Made by a program: the position numbers and the translations under genes | Notes under the pieces: generated by a model | Told to the model about the DNA's origin: nothing | Databases searched by the model: none | What the model saw: only the letters and a program-made list of their open reading frames with translations | In this document: positions 18,840-27,136 of the stretch, one piece after another | Position numbering within the stretch: position 1 is the first letter of the stretch | How the letters are laid out: each line of letters starts with the position of its first letter | Assembly (NCBI RefSeq): GCF_937884665.1 | Contig: NZ_CAKZYF010000167.1 | Coordinates: 1 to 49,530 of the forward strand | Source: an uncultured Allomuricauda sp. | Lineage (GTDB): Bacteria; Bacteroidota; Bacteroidia; Flavobacteriales; Flavobacteriaceae | Direction of reading: 5' to 3' | Length of the DNA: 49,530 bases

Positions 18840-21611
18840 TTAAAACTTGAAATTATAGGTTATCGACGGAATGGGTATGGCAAAGATTGAACTTTGCAAG
18901 GCCCTTACCTCACCGTCTTCTGTTAGAAAGAATACGGAATAAGGATTGTTACGCCCTAGCACGTTGTATACGGAAATGGTCCAAAAACTATGGGCAAACT
19001 TTTTTATTTTGTGGTTGCCTTCTATATTCAATCCAATATCCAGACGATAGTAATCCGGTATCCGAAACTCGTTCCTATCGCTGAACAAAACAAACTCAGA
19101 ATTGTTGAAATTAAAGGACCCTACCGGAAAAGTAATAGGTCTGCCCGTTTGATAAACAAAATTAGTAGAAAGACTGAACCTTCTTGTAAGCTTGTAATTG
19201 GCTACCAAACTAACATCATGTGGCCTATCAAAGTTAGAAGGGAAAAAATCTCCATCGTTGATTCTCTCCTCCCTAAAATCACTGGCGAATCTCAGAAAGG
19301 ATCGAGAATACGTGTATCCCAGCCAGCCATTCAGTTTTCCACGGTTCTTTCGCATCAAAAACTCCACGCCATACGCTTTACCCTCACCCTGAAGTATTTC
19401 CGTTTCAATATTCTCGTTTAGGAGGAGTTCTGCCCCTACTTTAAAATCCAATACGTTGTCCGAGGTTTTATAATAGCCTTCAAGACTTAGTTCATACATA
19501 TCCTCCTGCAGGTTCTTGTACAATCCCAAAGAATACTGAAAAGCCCTTGCTGGCTCAATATTTATATCTGAAAGCTTCCAAGTATCAATAGGTGAAACCG
19601 TGGTGGTATTGGAAAGGGTGTGGATATATTGAAAGGTATTGTTGAAACTTCCTTTGATGGATAAGTCCGGTGCCAAGAGATATCTCGCGGACAATCTAAC
19701 TTCTGGCCCAACGTAGGTGGTAATAAATTCGTTGGCATCAAATTCCTGCTCTTCCAATAAGGTTGCTTCACTACGGGGCTCATTTTTAGCATAAATTCTC
19801 TGGGTAGAAGGACCTAATGCAGAAAATACTGAAAGTCGAAATCCGGCATCGATCAAAAAAGTATCGCTCAACTTAAAGTTATCCGAAATAAAAACAGCGG
19901 ATTCCAAGCCCTTTTCCCTGGGAATCTCTAGGGATTCAATCACGGATTCACTGTTCAATGGATTCCGATTACCGGGATCCACTAAATAGAGTTTTGAAGA
20001 AATACCGAAATCCAAGGTATGTCTGTTATTTAAAAGATGGATGAAGTTAAACTTAGCTTCGGTCTCATTAATGGTATACCCTAGATCAAAATCTTGGTTG
20101 GAATTACCATCAAATTCAATTTCAAAATCATACTGACTATTGGATATAATGAGCTGACCCTTGGTTTTTTCGCTAAACTTGTGATTCCATTGTAAAGCCG
20201 CCATCCGGTTCCCGAAGCCAAATAGGGAGTCTGAAGTGATACTAAAGTTGTCTTGGCTGTAATAGGCAGTGGCGCTCAGACTGTTGTTTTCATTAAGTTT
20301 ATGCGTGTATTTTGCGATTACATCGTAAAACGAAGCTTCACTGTTGTTCAAAGATTCATCATCTAAAGAACGTAGTATCCAGTCTGAATAGGTCCCGCGA
20401 CCCCCAACAAGTAAAGCAGCTTTTTCCTTCACGATAGGAGCTTCTACGACCACATTGCTCGTTACTGGTCCAATGGAAGCTTCCGCAGAGAAATCCTTTG
20501 CGTTTCCGTTTTTGGTGGTGATATCAAAAACGGAGGACAACCTGCCTCCAAAACGGGCTGGAATATTCCCTTTGTAAATCGTGGCATCTTTAACGGCAAA
20601 TGGATTCAACGCTTGAAAAATTCCAAAAAAATGCGATGGATTATAAATAACGGCACCATCCAATAAAATCAGATTTTGGTCGGTATTGCCGCCACGTACA
20701 TTGAATCCCGCGGCACCCTCTCCAGCGGTCGTAATTCCTGGTAGGGTGGTTGCAACTTTCAAAACATCCCTTTCCCCTAAAACCAGGGGAATGTTTTTCG
20801 TTTCTTCGGAAAGGATTTGATTGGAGCCCGTAGTGGCATCTTCAACATTTGTGCGGGCCGAACCTTCTACGACCACTTCTTCCAATTGCTCGAGGCTTTC
20901 ATCCAAGTTGAAATCATACTGCCCATTGTTGTACATGACCACATTGGTCTCCGTATCTGCAAATCCCAAAGATTTTGTGATCAGTACGTTCTTACCGTAG
21001 GCAAGTTCAATTTGATAAAATCCTTGGGTATCCGTGACGGCACCGCCACTTCCCCCTTTCAAGACTATCGCCAGGTTCGGAATCGGTTCTCCCGTAGAAG
21101 TAGACCTTGCCACACCCGATAATGTCAATTTTCTATTTCTTAATACAGAACTGGCCTTACCTATCCGCACCGTTTTGATTTCAGTAGGACCCTCCACTTT
21201 TTCCAGATTCAAAAAAATGGGGTCTGCTGTATTCTGGGTATCTAATTCAGAATCGCCATCCACAATACGGGGTCTGTTTCCAAAAAAGCCTTCCGGTAAA
21301 CGGTTGTAAATAATTTGATTGCGTATCAGGTATATTCCGTTTTTTGGTCCGAGGTGGTATTGTATCGCGGTTTCTTCAAATAGGAAATCGAGTAACTCTA
21401 CAACTTCAACGTCCTCAAATTCTCCAGATAGTGGAGTAACGTCCAACCATTCGGGAACGTAAAAAAAACGATATCCGGTTCGTTCTTCCACTTTTTGTAG
21501 TATTTCCACTGGAGTTTCGTTTTGAAAAGAGATGGAAAGACGGGACGTACTTTCTTGCGATAATAAACATAGAGGAAGTACGAACCAAAGAATTGAAAAA
21601 CCTCTTTTCAT
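18840..21611 (-). CDS. TonB-dependent receptor with STN domain
   Basis: This 923-residue protein has a signal peptide (about 1-22), a secretin/TonB short N-terminal (STN) domain (about 25-75; ISFQNETPVEILQKVEERTG), a carboxypeptidase-regulatory-like domain (about 160-235; GVARSTSTGEPIPNLAIVLK) and a plug (about 245-365; GFNVRGGNTDQNLILLDGA and YKGNIPARFGGRLSSVFDI). A 22-strand-type barrel follows, ending YNVLGRNNPYSVFFL and ITYNFKF with a terminal aromatic. It should import an unknown ligand across the outer membrane with TonB energy. STN domains usually talk to FecR-type anti-sigma factors, but no FecR or sigma gene is in the window. It overlaps the preceding gene by four bases. Confidence 0.92.
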   Translation of the reverse strand: MKRGFSILWFVLPLCLLSQESTSRLSISFQNETPVEILQKVEERTGYRFFYVPEWLDVTPLSGEFEDVEVVELLDFLFEETAIQYHLGPKNGIYLIRNQIIYNRLPEGFFGNRPRIVDGDSELDTQNTADPIFLNLEKVEGPTEIKTVRIGKASSVLRNRKLTLSGVARSTSTGEPIPNLAIVLKGGSGGAVTDTQGFYQIELAYGKNVLITKSLGFADTETNVVMYNNGQYDFNLDESLEQLEEVVVEGSARTNVEDATTGSNQILSEETKNIPLVLGERDVLKVATTLPGITTAGEGAAGFNVRGGNTDQNLILLDGAVIYNPSHFFGIFQALNPFAVKDATIYKGNIPARFGGRLSSVFDITTKNGNAKDFSAEASIGPVTSNVVVEAPIVKEKAALLVGGRGTYSDWILRSLDDESLNNSEASFYDVIAKYTHKLNENNSLSATAYYSQDNFSITSDSLFGFGNRMAALQWNHKFSEKTKGQLIISNSQYDFEIEFDGNSNQDFDLGYTINETEAKFNFIHLLNNRHTLDFGISSKLYLVDPGNRNPLNSESVIESLEIPREKGLESAVFISDNFKLSDTFLIDAGFRLSVFSALGPSTQRIYAKNEPRSEATLLEEQEFDANEFITTYVGPEVRLSARYLLAPDLSIKGSFNNTFQYIHTLSNTTTVSPIDTWKLSDINIEPARAFQYSLGLYKNLQEDMYELSLEGYYKTSDNVLDFKVGAELLLNENIETEILQGEGKAYGVEFLMRKNRGKLNGWLGYTYSRSFLRFASDFREERINDGDFFPSNFDRPHDVSLVANYKLTRRFSLSTNFVYQTGRPITFPVGSFNFNNSEFVLFSDRNEFRIPDYYRLDIGLNIEGNHKIKKFAHSFWTISVYNVLGRNNPYSVFFLTEDGEVRALQSSIFAIPIPSITYNFKF

Positions 21612-22360
21612 AGACTTTTAGGTTTCAATTTTTCAAGATTGGCATCTATTTCCTGTAGCAAAACGCGTAGGGAACCATCCGTCACATTGGAACCTGTTTT
21701 TTTGGACAAGAGCTTTTTTTGAAGTTCCTTGGAAAGAGGAAACAGACCAATGACATCCTTCGGTCTTTTGATGGGGTAAAACGAACCCTCATACTCCAAG
21801 ATGTACTCATCTTTGGGCTTAAACTCATAATAGACCCTATTTCTATTGAGTTTTCGCACATCTATTTTTCGATGCTTTTTTAATAAGCTGTAGTTTTTGG
21901 ATTTGACCAATACCTCAAAAAAACCGAATATCGAATTAGAACCAATATTCGTGGCAATCTTTTTGATAAACTTTTTATTTCGGATTTGAAAACTGTCCAC
22001 CTGGGAATCCGTTAATTGAATGGGGGAAACTCCGGTTATTTCGCGAGGATACACAATAATTTTATCCTGGAACAAATCATACTTCAAAAAGACTTGATGA
22101 TACGGGATATCTTGGCACCAGAGCGTACCGGTCAAATAATTCGGTGATTCAAAAAAACGGTGTTTTTCGTTGATTACCTGGTACTCTTCCACAAACGCCT
22201 CGGAAGCATAAAGTCCGGAATTAAGGATACCTATTTTCTGGTCAAACCACAAGTACAAGGAGTCGGACGAGGGATTTTGCCCAATCGATGGTATTGAAAA
22301 AACGAAGGTAAAGCATCCTTGAAAAACAAGGACCACTTTTTTCCAAGTGCATTGGGACAT
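21608..22360 (-). CDS. Unknown secreted protein, first gene of the receptor operon
   Basis: This 250-residue protein has an N-terminal hydrophobic stretch (about 8-28, KVVLVFQGCFTFVFSIPSIG) typical of a signal peptide. The mature protein is rich in Tyr, Lys and Phe, with short strand-like blocks (HQVFLKYDLFQDKIIVYP, YYEFKPKDEYILEYEGSFYP) and a Lys/Leu-rich C-terminal helix. I do not recognise the family by name. Its stop overlaps the start of the STN receptor by four bases, so its expression is tied to the receptor, and it opens the operon after a 316-base divergent intergenic region. A role in receptor assembly or signalling is a guess. Confidence 0.75.
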   Translation of the reverse strand: MSQCTWKKVVLVFQGCFTFVFSIPSIGQNPSSDSLYLWFDQKIGILNSGLYASEAFVEEYQVINEKHRFFESPNYLTGTLWCQDIPYHQVFLKYDLFQDKIIVYPREITGVSPIQLTDSQVDSFQIRNKKFIKKIATNIGSNSIFGFFEVLVKSKNYSLLKKHRKIDVRKLNRNRVYYEFKPKDEYILEYEGSFYPIKRPKDVIGLFPLSKELQKKLLSKKTGSNVTDGSLRVLLQEIDANLEKLKPKSL

Positions 22361-22676
22361 GTTACAGTTCGTTTTTTGATTAAGTCCGGGAGTGACCTAA
22401 AACAGCGATTTTAAAAATAGAAAATTTATATACAAAGTAAAAAGGAAAAACGCATTTTTGGACGGTAACCAAAAGGATCTATCGAGACCTTTTGAAATCC
22501 TGACTACCCAGTATTATTTGTCGATTTGATTATTGTAAAATAAGTGGTTGTAGCCTATCTTCGAAACGGCTTAGAATACCACACATGGTACTTCTGTTCA
22601 GCGGTAATTTTGAGCTGGCGAATTGCCCCAAAGTTTAAATAATGGTATGGACGGGATACGGCAAATAGGGTAAATC
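22361..22676. other. Divergent intergenic region between receptor operon and DUF5916 gene
   Basis: 316 bases without a gene, holding the promoters of two opposite units. A good match to a Bacteroidetes promoter faces the plus strand (22533-22563). I could not find an exact -7 box for the minus-strand operon. The side near 22360 is strongly A/T rich. Confidence 0.6.
22533..22563 (+). promoter_or_regulatory. Candidate promoter for the DUF5916 gene
   Basis: TTG at 22533-22535 and TATCTTCG at 22556-22563 are separated by 20 bases, close to the Bacteroidetes sigma-A pattern TTG/TAnnTTTG, with one mismatch in the -7 box. The start codon is about 110 bases further. Confidence 0.4.
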
Positions 22677-24908
22677 ATGAGCATAAAAACCTATTTTATC
22701 CAAATTATCGCGATAACCAGTCTCTCGCTGTGTCCCTTTGCCGGTTTGATACTGGCGCAAGAAACTTTTCCGCCTCCTGAAGTACCGTTTGAAATTTCCG
22801 CCAAAAAAATTGGAGATGATGAAATTGTCCTTAATGGTACCTTAAATGAATCCGTGTGGCAAGATGCCCAAATGATCACGGGATTTACCCAACGGGAGCC
22901 CGTGCAGGGAAAACCAGCTAGTTTTGATACCGAGGTGCGTATTCTTTTTGATTCGAAATATCTCTATATAGGAGCAATATGCAAAGACAGTCTCACCGAC
23001 CGAAAGCGATTACGAGTTCGAAACCTACAACGGGATTTCAGCGGTTTCGGCAATGACCGTTTTAGCGTCGCCCTAGATGGTCTAATGGACAAACGCAATG
23101 CTGTGGGTTTTGAGGTTACCCCCTACGGATCACAAAGAGAACTTCAAGTAATTGATGGGGATGAATCTGATGGTAACGTGGACTGGGATGCACTGTGGTA
23201 TGTACGCACCCAAGTGACCGATAAAGGTTGGACCGTTGAGATGGCCATCCCTTGGAAGACACTTCGCTACAAAAAAGGCAGTACTGCTATGTTGATTTCC
23301 TTTAATCGCAACATACGGCGGTACAACGAAATCACTACATGGCCCGCTTTCCCGAGGGTCTTTTCCCATTTTAGAATGGCTTATGCCGCTGTACTAAAGG
23401 ATTTGGAACCCCCACCGCCTTCCGCCAATATCCAAATAAATCCCTATCTACTGGGTGATACCGGAAGAACGCAAGAAGGGGAACTTCCTGAAGAACGGAA
23501 GGAAAATGTTGAAGTGGGCGGAGAATTTAAATGGGCCATAACTCCAAATTCCATATTGGACGTTACCGTGAACACAGATTTTGCCCAGGCAGATGTTGAC
23601 CAACAAGTACAAAACCTCACCCGATTCTCAGTACTTTTCCCTGAACGCCGGCAGTTTTTTCTAGAAAATGCCAATATTTTTCAAACCAGTTCCACTTCGC
23701 GTATCCAACCTTTTTTTAGCCGTACCATCGGTTTGGACGATAATGGACGTCCTATTCCCTTGGATGGTGGCCTGCGCTTTACCAGTCGTACCGAAAGACA
23801 GACCTCAGGAGTTTTGGCCATGCGCCAGCGCGGTACCGATGATTCCCCTGCCACTTATTTTGGGGTAGGACGATATGTTCATAATTTTTCAGGACAGAAT
23901 CGATTAGGAGGTATGGTGACCCACCGTCACGAGGAAAGTTTTGTCCAAAACGGCATTGAAATCGAGTCGCAAACCAATACTACAGCTACAATAAACGGCT
24001 TTTTCCGCCCAAAACAATCTTTATCTTTTGAAGCTATGATCTCAGCATCAACTGACGAAGAAGCAGGTGATGGATTGGCCGCACACGCGTTTTTATGGCA
24101 ACAAAAGAACTGGGGATTTATGGGAGTGACTGGTCAATACGTTTCTCCCAACTATCTCCCTGGAGTAGGTTTTCTGGCTTTTGAAGATTATCTGCTTTTG
24201 GGGCCGAGAATCGATTTGGACCTTCGCCCTAAATGGCTGCCCCGTTTTATCCGCAGTTTTGGGCCCGATATTGGCTCTGATGTTTTTTGGAGGGCATCGG
24301 ATGGGGCTTTTCAACAAGCCCTTTTAAACGTTTCCCCCTTGGATTTCGAATTTCAAACCGGGGGTCAGTTCGAGGTTCGTTTTAACCAAGAATGGCAACA
24401 ACTCGATTCTCAATTTAATCCCTTGGGAATCGAAATTGCACCGGGATATTACCAATTTGGTCAATATGAAATTAGCTTGGATTCCGATTTTTCCCGAAAA
24501 CTGGCCGGTGCTGTGACATACGGCAATGGCACTTTTTACGATGGCAGCCTGCAAACCTGGGACTTTGATGCCAGGATCTCACCTTCGCCCTACGTGGAAC
24601 TTATCGGTTCATATACCATCAATGATTTTTCTAATTTGGGCGTTATGCAAAGTGATTTAACAGCCAATTTACTCTCAACGACCGCAAGACTGGCTTTAAA
24701 TCCAAGAGTACGTCTTGTAGGTTCTTATCAGTGGAACAGTGCCAACGATGCCAATATTTGGAATGTACGGTTCGCCTGGGAATATCGACCCTTGTCGTTT
24801 ATATTTATCGTTTTCAATAACAATGAGACGGAAGGATTTTCTTCAAACCCAAGTTTGTTCTCGCAAAGCGAAGTGATTGGTAAAATCACTTTTTTAAAGC
24901 AGTTTTAA
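22677..24908 (+). CDS. DUF5916 outer-membrane protein with CBM9-like N-terminal domain
   Basis: This 743-residue protein has a signal peptide (about 1-27). Residues 40-250 match the carbohydrate-binding family 9-like domain: IVLNGTLNESVWQDA, SKYLYIGAICKDS, DRFSVALDG, and WDALWYVRTQVTDKGWTVEM leading to IPWKTLRY. From about 255 the DUF5916 part follows, with the conserved TVNTDFAQADVDQQVQNLTR and RRQFFLENANIF motifs, then many amphipathic strands to a C-terminal aromatic residue (FLKQF), as in outer-membrane barrels. Homologues are widespread in Bacteroidetes; the substrate is not established. The gene stands alone on the plus strand, divergent from the receptor operon. Confidence 0.88.
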   Translation: MSIKTYFIQIIAITSLSLCPFAGLILAQETFPPPEVPFEISAKKIGDDEIVLNGTLNESVWQDAQMITGFTQREPVQGKPASFDTEVRILFDSKYLYIGAICKDSLTDRKRLRVRNLQRDFSGFGNDRFSVALDGLMDKRNAVGFEVTPYGSQRELQVIDGDESDGNVDWDALWYVRTQVTDKGWTVEMAIPWKTLRYKKGSTAMLISFNRNIRRYNEITTWPAFPRVFSHFRMAYAAVLKDLEPPPPSANIQINPYLLGDTGRTQEGELPEERKENVEVGGEFKWAITPNSILDVTVNTDFAQADVDQQVQNLTRFSVLFPERRQFFLENANIFQTSSTSRIQPFFSRTIGLDDNGRPIPLDGGLRFTSRTERQTSGVLAMRQRGTDDSPATYFGVGRYVHNFSGQNRLGGMVTHRHEESFVQNGIEIESQTNTTATINGFFRPKQSLSFEAMISASTDEEAGDGLAAHAFLWQQKNWGFMGVTGQYVSPNYLPGVGFLAFEDYLLLGPRIDLDLRPKWLPRFIRSFGPDIGSDVFWRASDGAFQQALLNVSPLDFEFQTGGQFEVRFNQEWQQLDSQFNPLGIEIAPGYYQFGQYEISLDSDFSRKLAGAVTYGNGTFYDGSLQTWDFDARISPSPYVELIGSYTINDFSNLGVMQSDLTANLLSTTARLALNPRVRLVGSYQWNSANDANIWNVRFAWEYRPLSFIFIVFNNNETEGFSSNPSLFSQSEVIGKITFLKQF

Positions 24909-25064
24909 AGACTGTATTTCTATTTAAAAATCTAAACTGGCCTTTTAAAACACAGGAATTAAAGCAATTTTTTAACCGTAACTGAAAAAACTGCCGAGGT
25001 TCTAAAGTATGCCGGCAGCACCGTAAAGTCTCCTATCAATTTATATTAATTCTAAATAAGTTAG

Positions 25065-25072
25065 TATTTTTG
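25065..25072 (+). promoter_or_regulatory. Candidate -7 box upstream of the ankyrin-DUF2271-PepSY operon
   Basis: TATTTTTG matches TAnnTTTG exactly, about 55 bases before the ATG at 25128, in an AT-rich stretch. No TTG -33 element is at the right distance. The flanking run ATAATCAAACTGATTAT around 25074-25090 is loosely palindromic and could be an operator. Confidence 0.35.
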
Positions 25073-25127
25073 ATAATCAAACTGATTATGTTCAAGTTAC
25101 CCCTATAATCTATAAAAAAATTGCAGT

Positions 25128-26624
25128 ATGAACACGCTTAAAAAAATTATACTATTCGCGGCTTTTTTGGCCTCATTTGTGGGAAACTCACAAGAAAATA
25201 TATTTCTGAGTAGAGACTACTGGAAAGCCAATCCTTCCATCGAACAAATTGAAAAAGATATTGATTCGGGCAACGATGTGAGTCAACTCAACGCGTACGC
25301 CTTTGATGCGGTCTGCTATGCATTTTTGGAAAAAGTGGACAACGAAACCATAAAGTACTTGCTCAGCAAAAAAGGTAACGAAGTAAATAAACTTACCCAT
25401 GATGGTAGAACCTACATCTTTTGGGCCGCCTACAAAGACAACCTTGAAATGATGCAATATTTGGTTGACAGAGGCGCAAAAGCAGACGTCATCGATAGCC
25501 ATGGCTACTCCCTTTTAAATTTCTCCGCGGTTACCGGACAAACCAACACCGCGCTTTACGATTTTATCCTTTCCCACGGCGCAAAACCCACAGAAGATAT
25601 GAATCGTGAAGGTGCAAACGCTTTGTTGCTAGTAGCTCCCTTCGCCAAAGATTTTGCGATTTTTGATTACTTCCAGAAGCTTGGACTTTCAATAAATGAT
25701 GTGGATAAAGAGGGCAATGGTATCTTCGAGTATGCTGCAAAAGGGGGTAATGTAGCGATATTACAAAAATTGGTAGATAAAGGAATTTCCTTTAAAACGG
25801 GTGAAGAAAGCAGTGGAAATGCAGTGCTTATGGCAAGCCAAGGAACCCGAGGCAAACAAAACACTTCAGAAGTGTATCAGTACTTGGAAGACCTGGGGCT
25901 TAAGGTCGATGCGACGGATGAATCCAATAGAAACGCGCTCCATTTTCTCGCCTACCGAAATAAAGATACCGAAGTCCTGAACTTTTTTTTAAAGAGAGGG
26001 GTAGATGTCAATCATCAGGATAAAGAAGGATATACGCCTTTTATGAACGCTTCAAACTATAATAGTCTGGAAGTTGTCAAATTATTGGCAACGAAAGTCA
26101 CCGACATCGATTTAGCGGATAATGAAGGGAAGACTGCTTTGGCCAGGGCCGTTTCCCGTAATTCGGTTGACGTGGTCAATTTTTTGCTTTCAAAAGAAGC
26201 GAATACCGATATGGTCGATAAAAAAGGGAATGGTCTCGCTTACTATTTGATACAATCCTATAATCCCAAAAAACCTGAGGTCTTCGAAGATAAATTGCAA
26301 CTTTTGGAAGGAAAAGGAGTCTCATTGAAACAAGTGCAACACGATGGCAACACTTTATGTCACCTCGCCGCCAAAGAGAATAACCTTTCACTGTTGAAAA
26401 GGCTAAAAACCTTTGGAATCCCCCTAAACGCAAAAAACGATGAAGGTAACACAGCGTTGCATTTAGCAGCCATGTCCGCAAAAGATGATGCCATTTTGAA
26501 ATATCTCATTGCAGAGGGGGCGGACAAAACCACTTTGACCGATTTTGAAGAGAGTGTTTTTGACCTTGCCAGTGAGAATGAATTGCTAAGGGAAAACGCT
26601 ATCGCTTTAGAGTTTTTAAAATAA
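25128..26624 (+). CDS. Secreted or periplasmic ankyrin-repeat protein
   Basis: This 498-residue protein starts with a signal peptide (about 1-21, ending FVGNSQ). About a dozen ankyrin repeats of roughly 33 residues follow, visible as DGRTYIFWAAYKDNLEMMQY, DSHGYSLLNFSAVTGQ, EGNGIFEYAAKGGNVAILQK, DESNRNALHFLAYRNKD, KEGYTPFMNASNYNSLEVVK, NEGKTALARAVSRNSVDVVN, and the final DEGNTALHLAAMSAKDDAIL. Such proteins act as binding scaffolds; export makes this one periplasmic or surface-bound. It is followed after 11 bases by a DUF2271 gene and then a PepSY reductase, so it probably serves that redox or metal-related unit, but its partner is not known. Confidence 0.88.
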   Translation: MNTLKKIILFAAFLASFVGNSQENIFLSRDYWKANPSIEQIEKDIDSGNDVSQLNAYAFDAVCYAFLEKVDNETIKYLLSKKGNEVNKLTHDGRTYIFWAAYKDNLEMMQYLVDRGAKADVIDSHGYSLLNFSAVTGQTNTALYDFILSHGAKPTEDMNREGANALLLVAPFAKDFAIFDYFQKLGLSINDVDKEGNGIFEYAAKGGNVAILQKLVDKGISFKTGEESSGNAVLMASQGTRGKQNTSEVYQYLEDLGLKVDATDESNRNALHFLAYRNKDTEVLNFFLKRGVDVNHQDKEGYTPFMNASNYNSLEVVKLLATKVTDIDLADNEGKTALARAVSRNSVDVVNFLLSKEANTDMVDKKGNGLAYYLIQSYNPKKPEVFEDKLQLLEGKGVSLKQVQHDGNTLCHLAAKENNLSLLKRLKTFGIPLNAKNDEGNTALHLAAMSAKDDAILKYLIAEGADKTTLTDFEESVFDLASENELLRENAIALEFLK

Positions 26625-26635
26625 ATTATGGTGCT

Positions 26636-27127
26636 ATGAAAAGAAATACAATTTTATTCGGATGGGTTCTCGCCATCGCTGTAATTAGTGCTGGTTTTAT
26701 GCCTACGGAAGAAACGGTCAACTACAAGTGTATGATCCAACTTACCAATTATACGGGCCATGGGGCCTACGTAGTGGTTTCCATCCTTGACGAAGATGGA
26801 GCGTATGTCGAGACCCTGTATGTCCAAGGAGAAGATGAGGAATGGTACCAGGATATTCCCGAATGGAGGAAATTTTTTGATACCAAAAAGCCCAATATTG
26901 ATGCCATAACCGGAGCTACTGTAGGAGGTGGGCAACGTACTATCAAGGTTTTGAAACTCCCGGCCAACAAGATTGATTCGGGATACCAACTTCGCTTTGA
27001 AACCGCCGTTGAGGACCAAAAGTACTTTAAAGATGACGTACAATTTGAATTGACCAGCGAAAATCTTAAAACCAAGGTAGAGGGCAAGGGATATATCCGC
27101 TACATCCGCATGCTGCCCACTTCTTAG
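26636..27127 (+). CDS. DUF2271 protein
   Basis: This 163-residue protein has an N-terminal signal peptide (about 1-20). The DUF2271 pattern is visible: an Ig-like fold with CMIQLTNYTGHGAYVVVSIL, LYVQGEDEEWYQDIPEWRKF, the conserved DAITGATVGGGQRTIKV motif (about 90-107), and YQLRFETAVEDQKYF near the end. Members of this family sit beside PepSY proteins and FMN transferases in bacteria that reduce metals or flavins outside the inner membrane. The TGAT motif resembles flavinylation-type D(S)GAT motifs, but covalent flavin on this protein is only a possibility. It ends 9 bases before the PepSY reductase gene. Confidence 0.85.
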   Translation: MKRNTILFGWVLAIAVISAGFMPTEETVNYKCMIQLTNYTGHGAYVVVSILDEDGAYVETLYVQGEDEEWYQDIPEWRKFFDTKKPNIDAITGATVGGGQRTIKVLKLPANKIDSGYQLRFETAVEDQKYFKDDVQFELTSENLKTKVEGKGYIRYIRMLPTS

Positions 27128-27136
27128 CAAGATGAC

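Noticed and set aside
15811..22360. The receptor operon as a polysaccharide-utilisation locus
   Set aside because: There is no SusD-like lipoprotein, glycoside hydrolase or sulfatase; DUF4249 is a different family.
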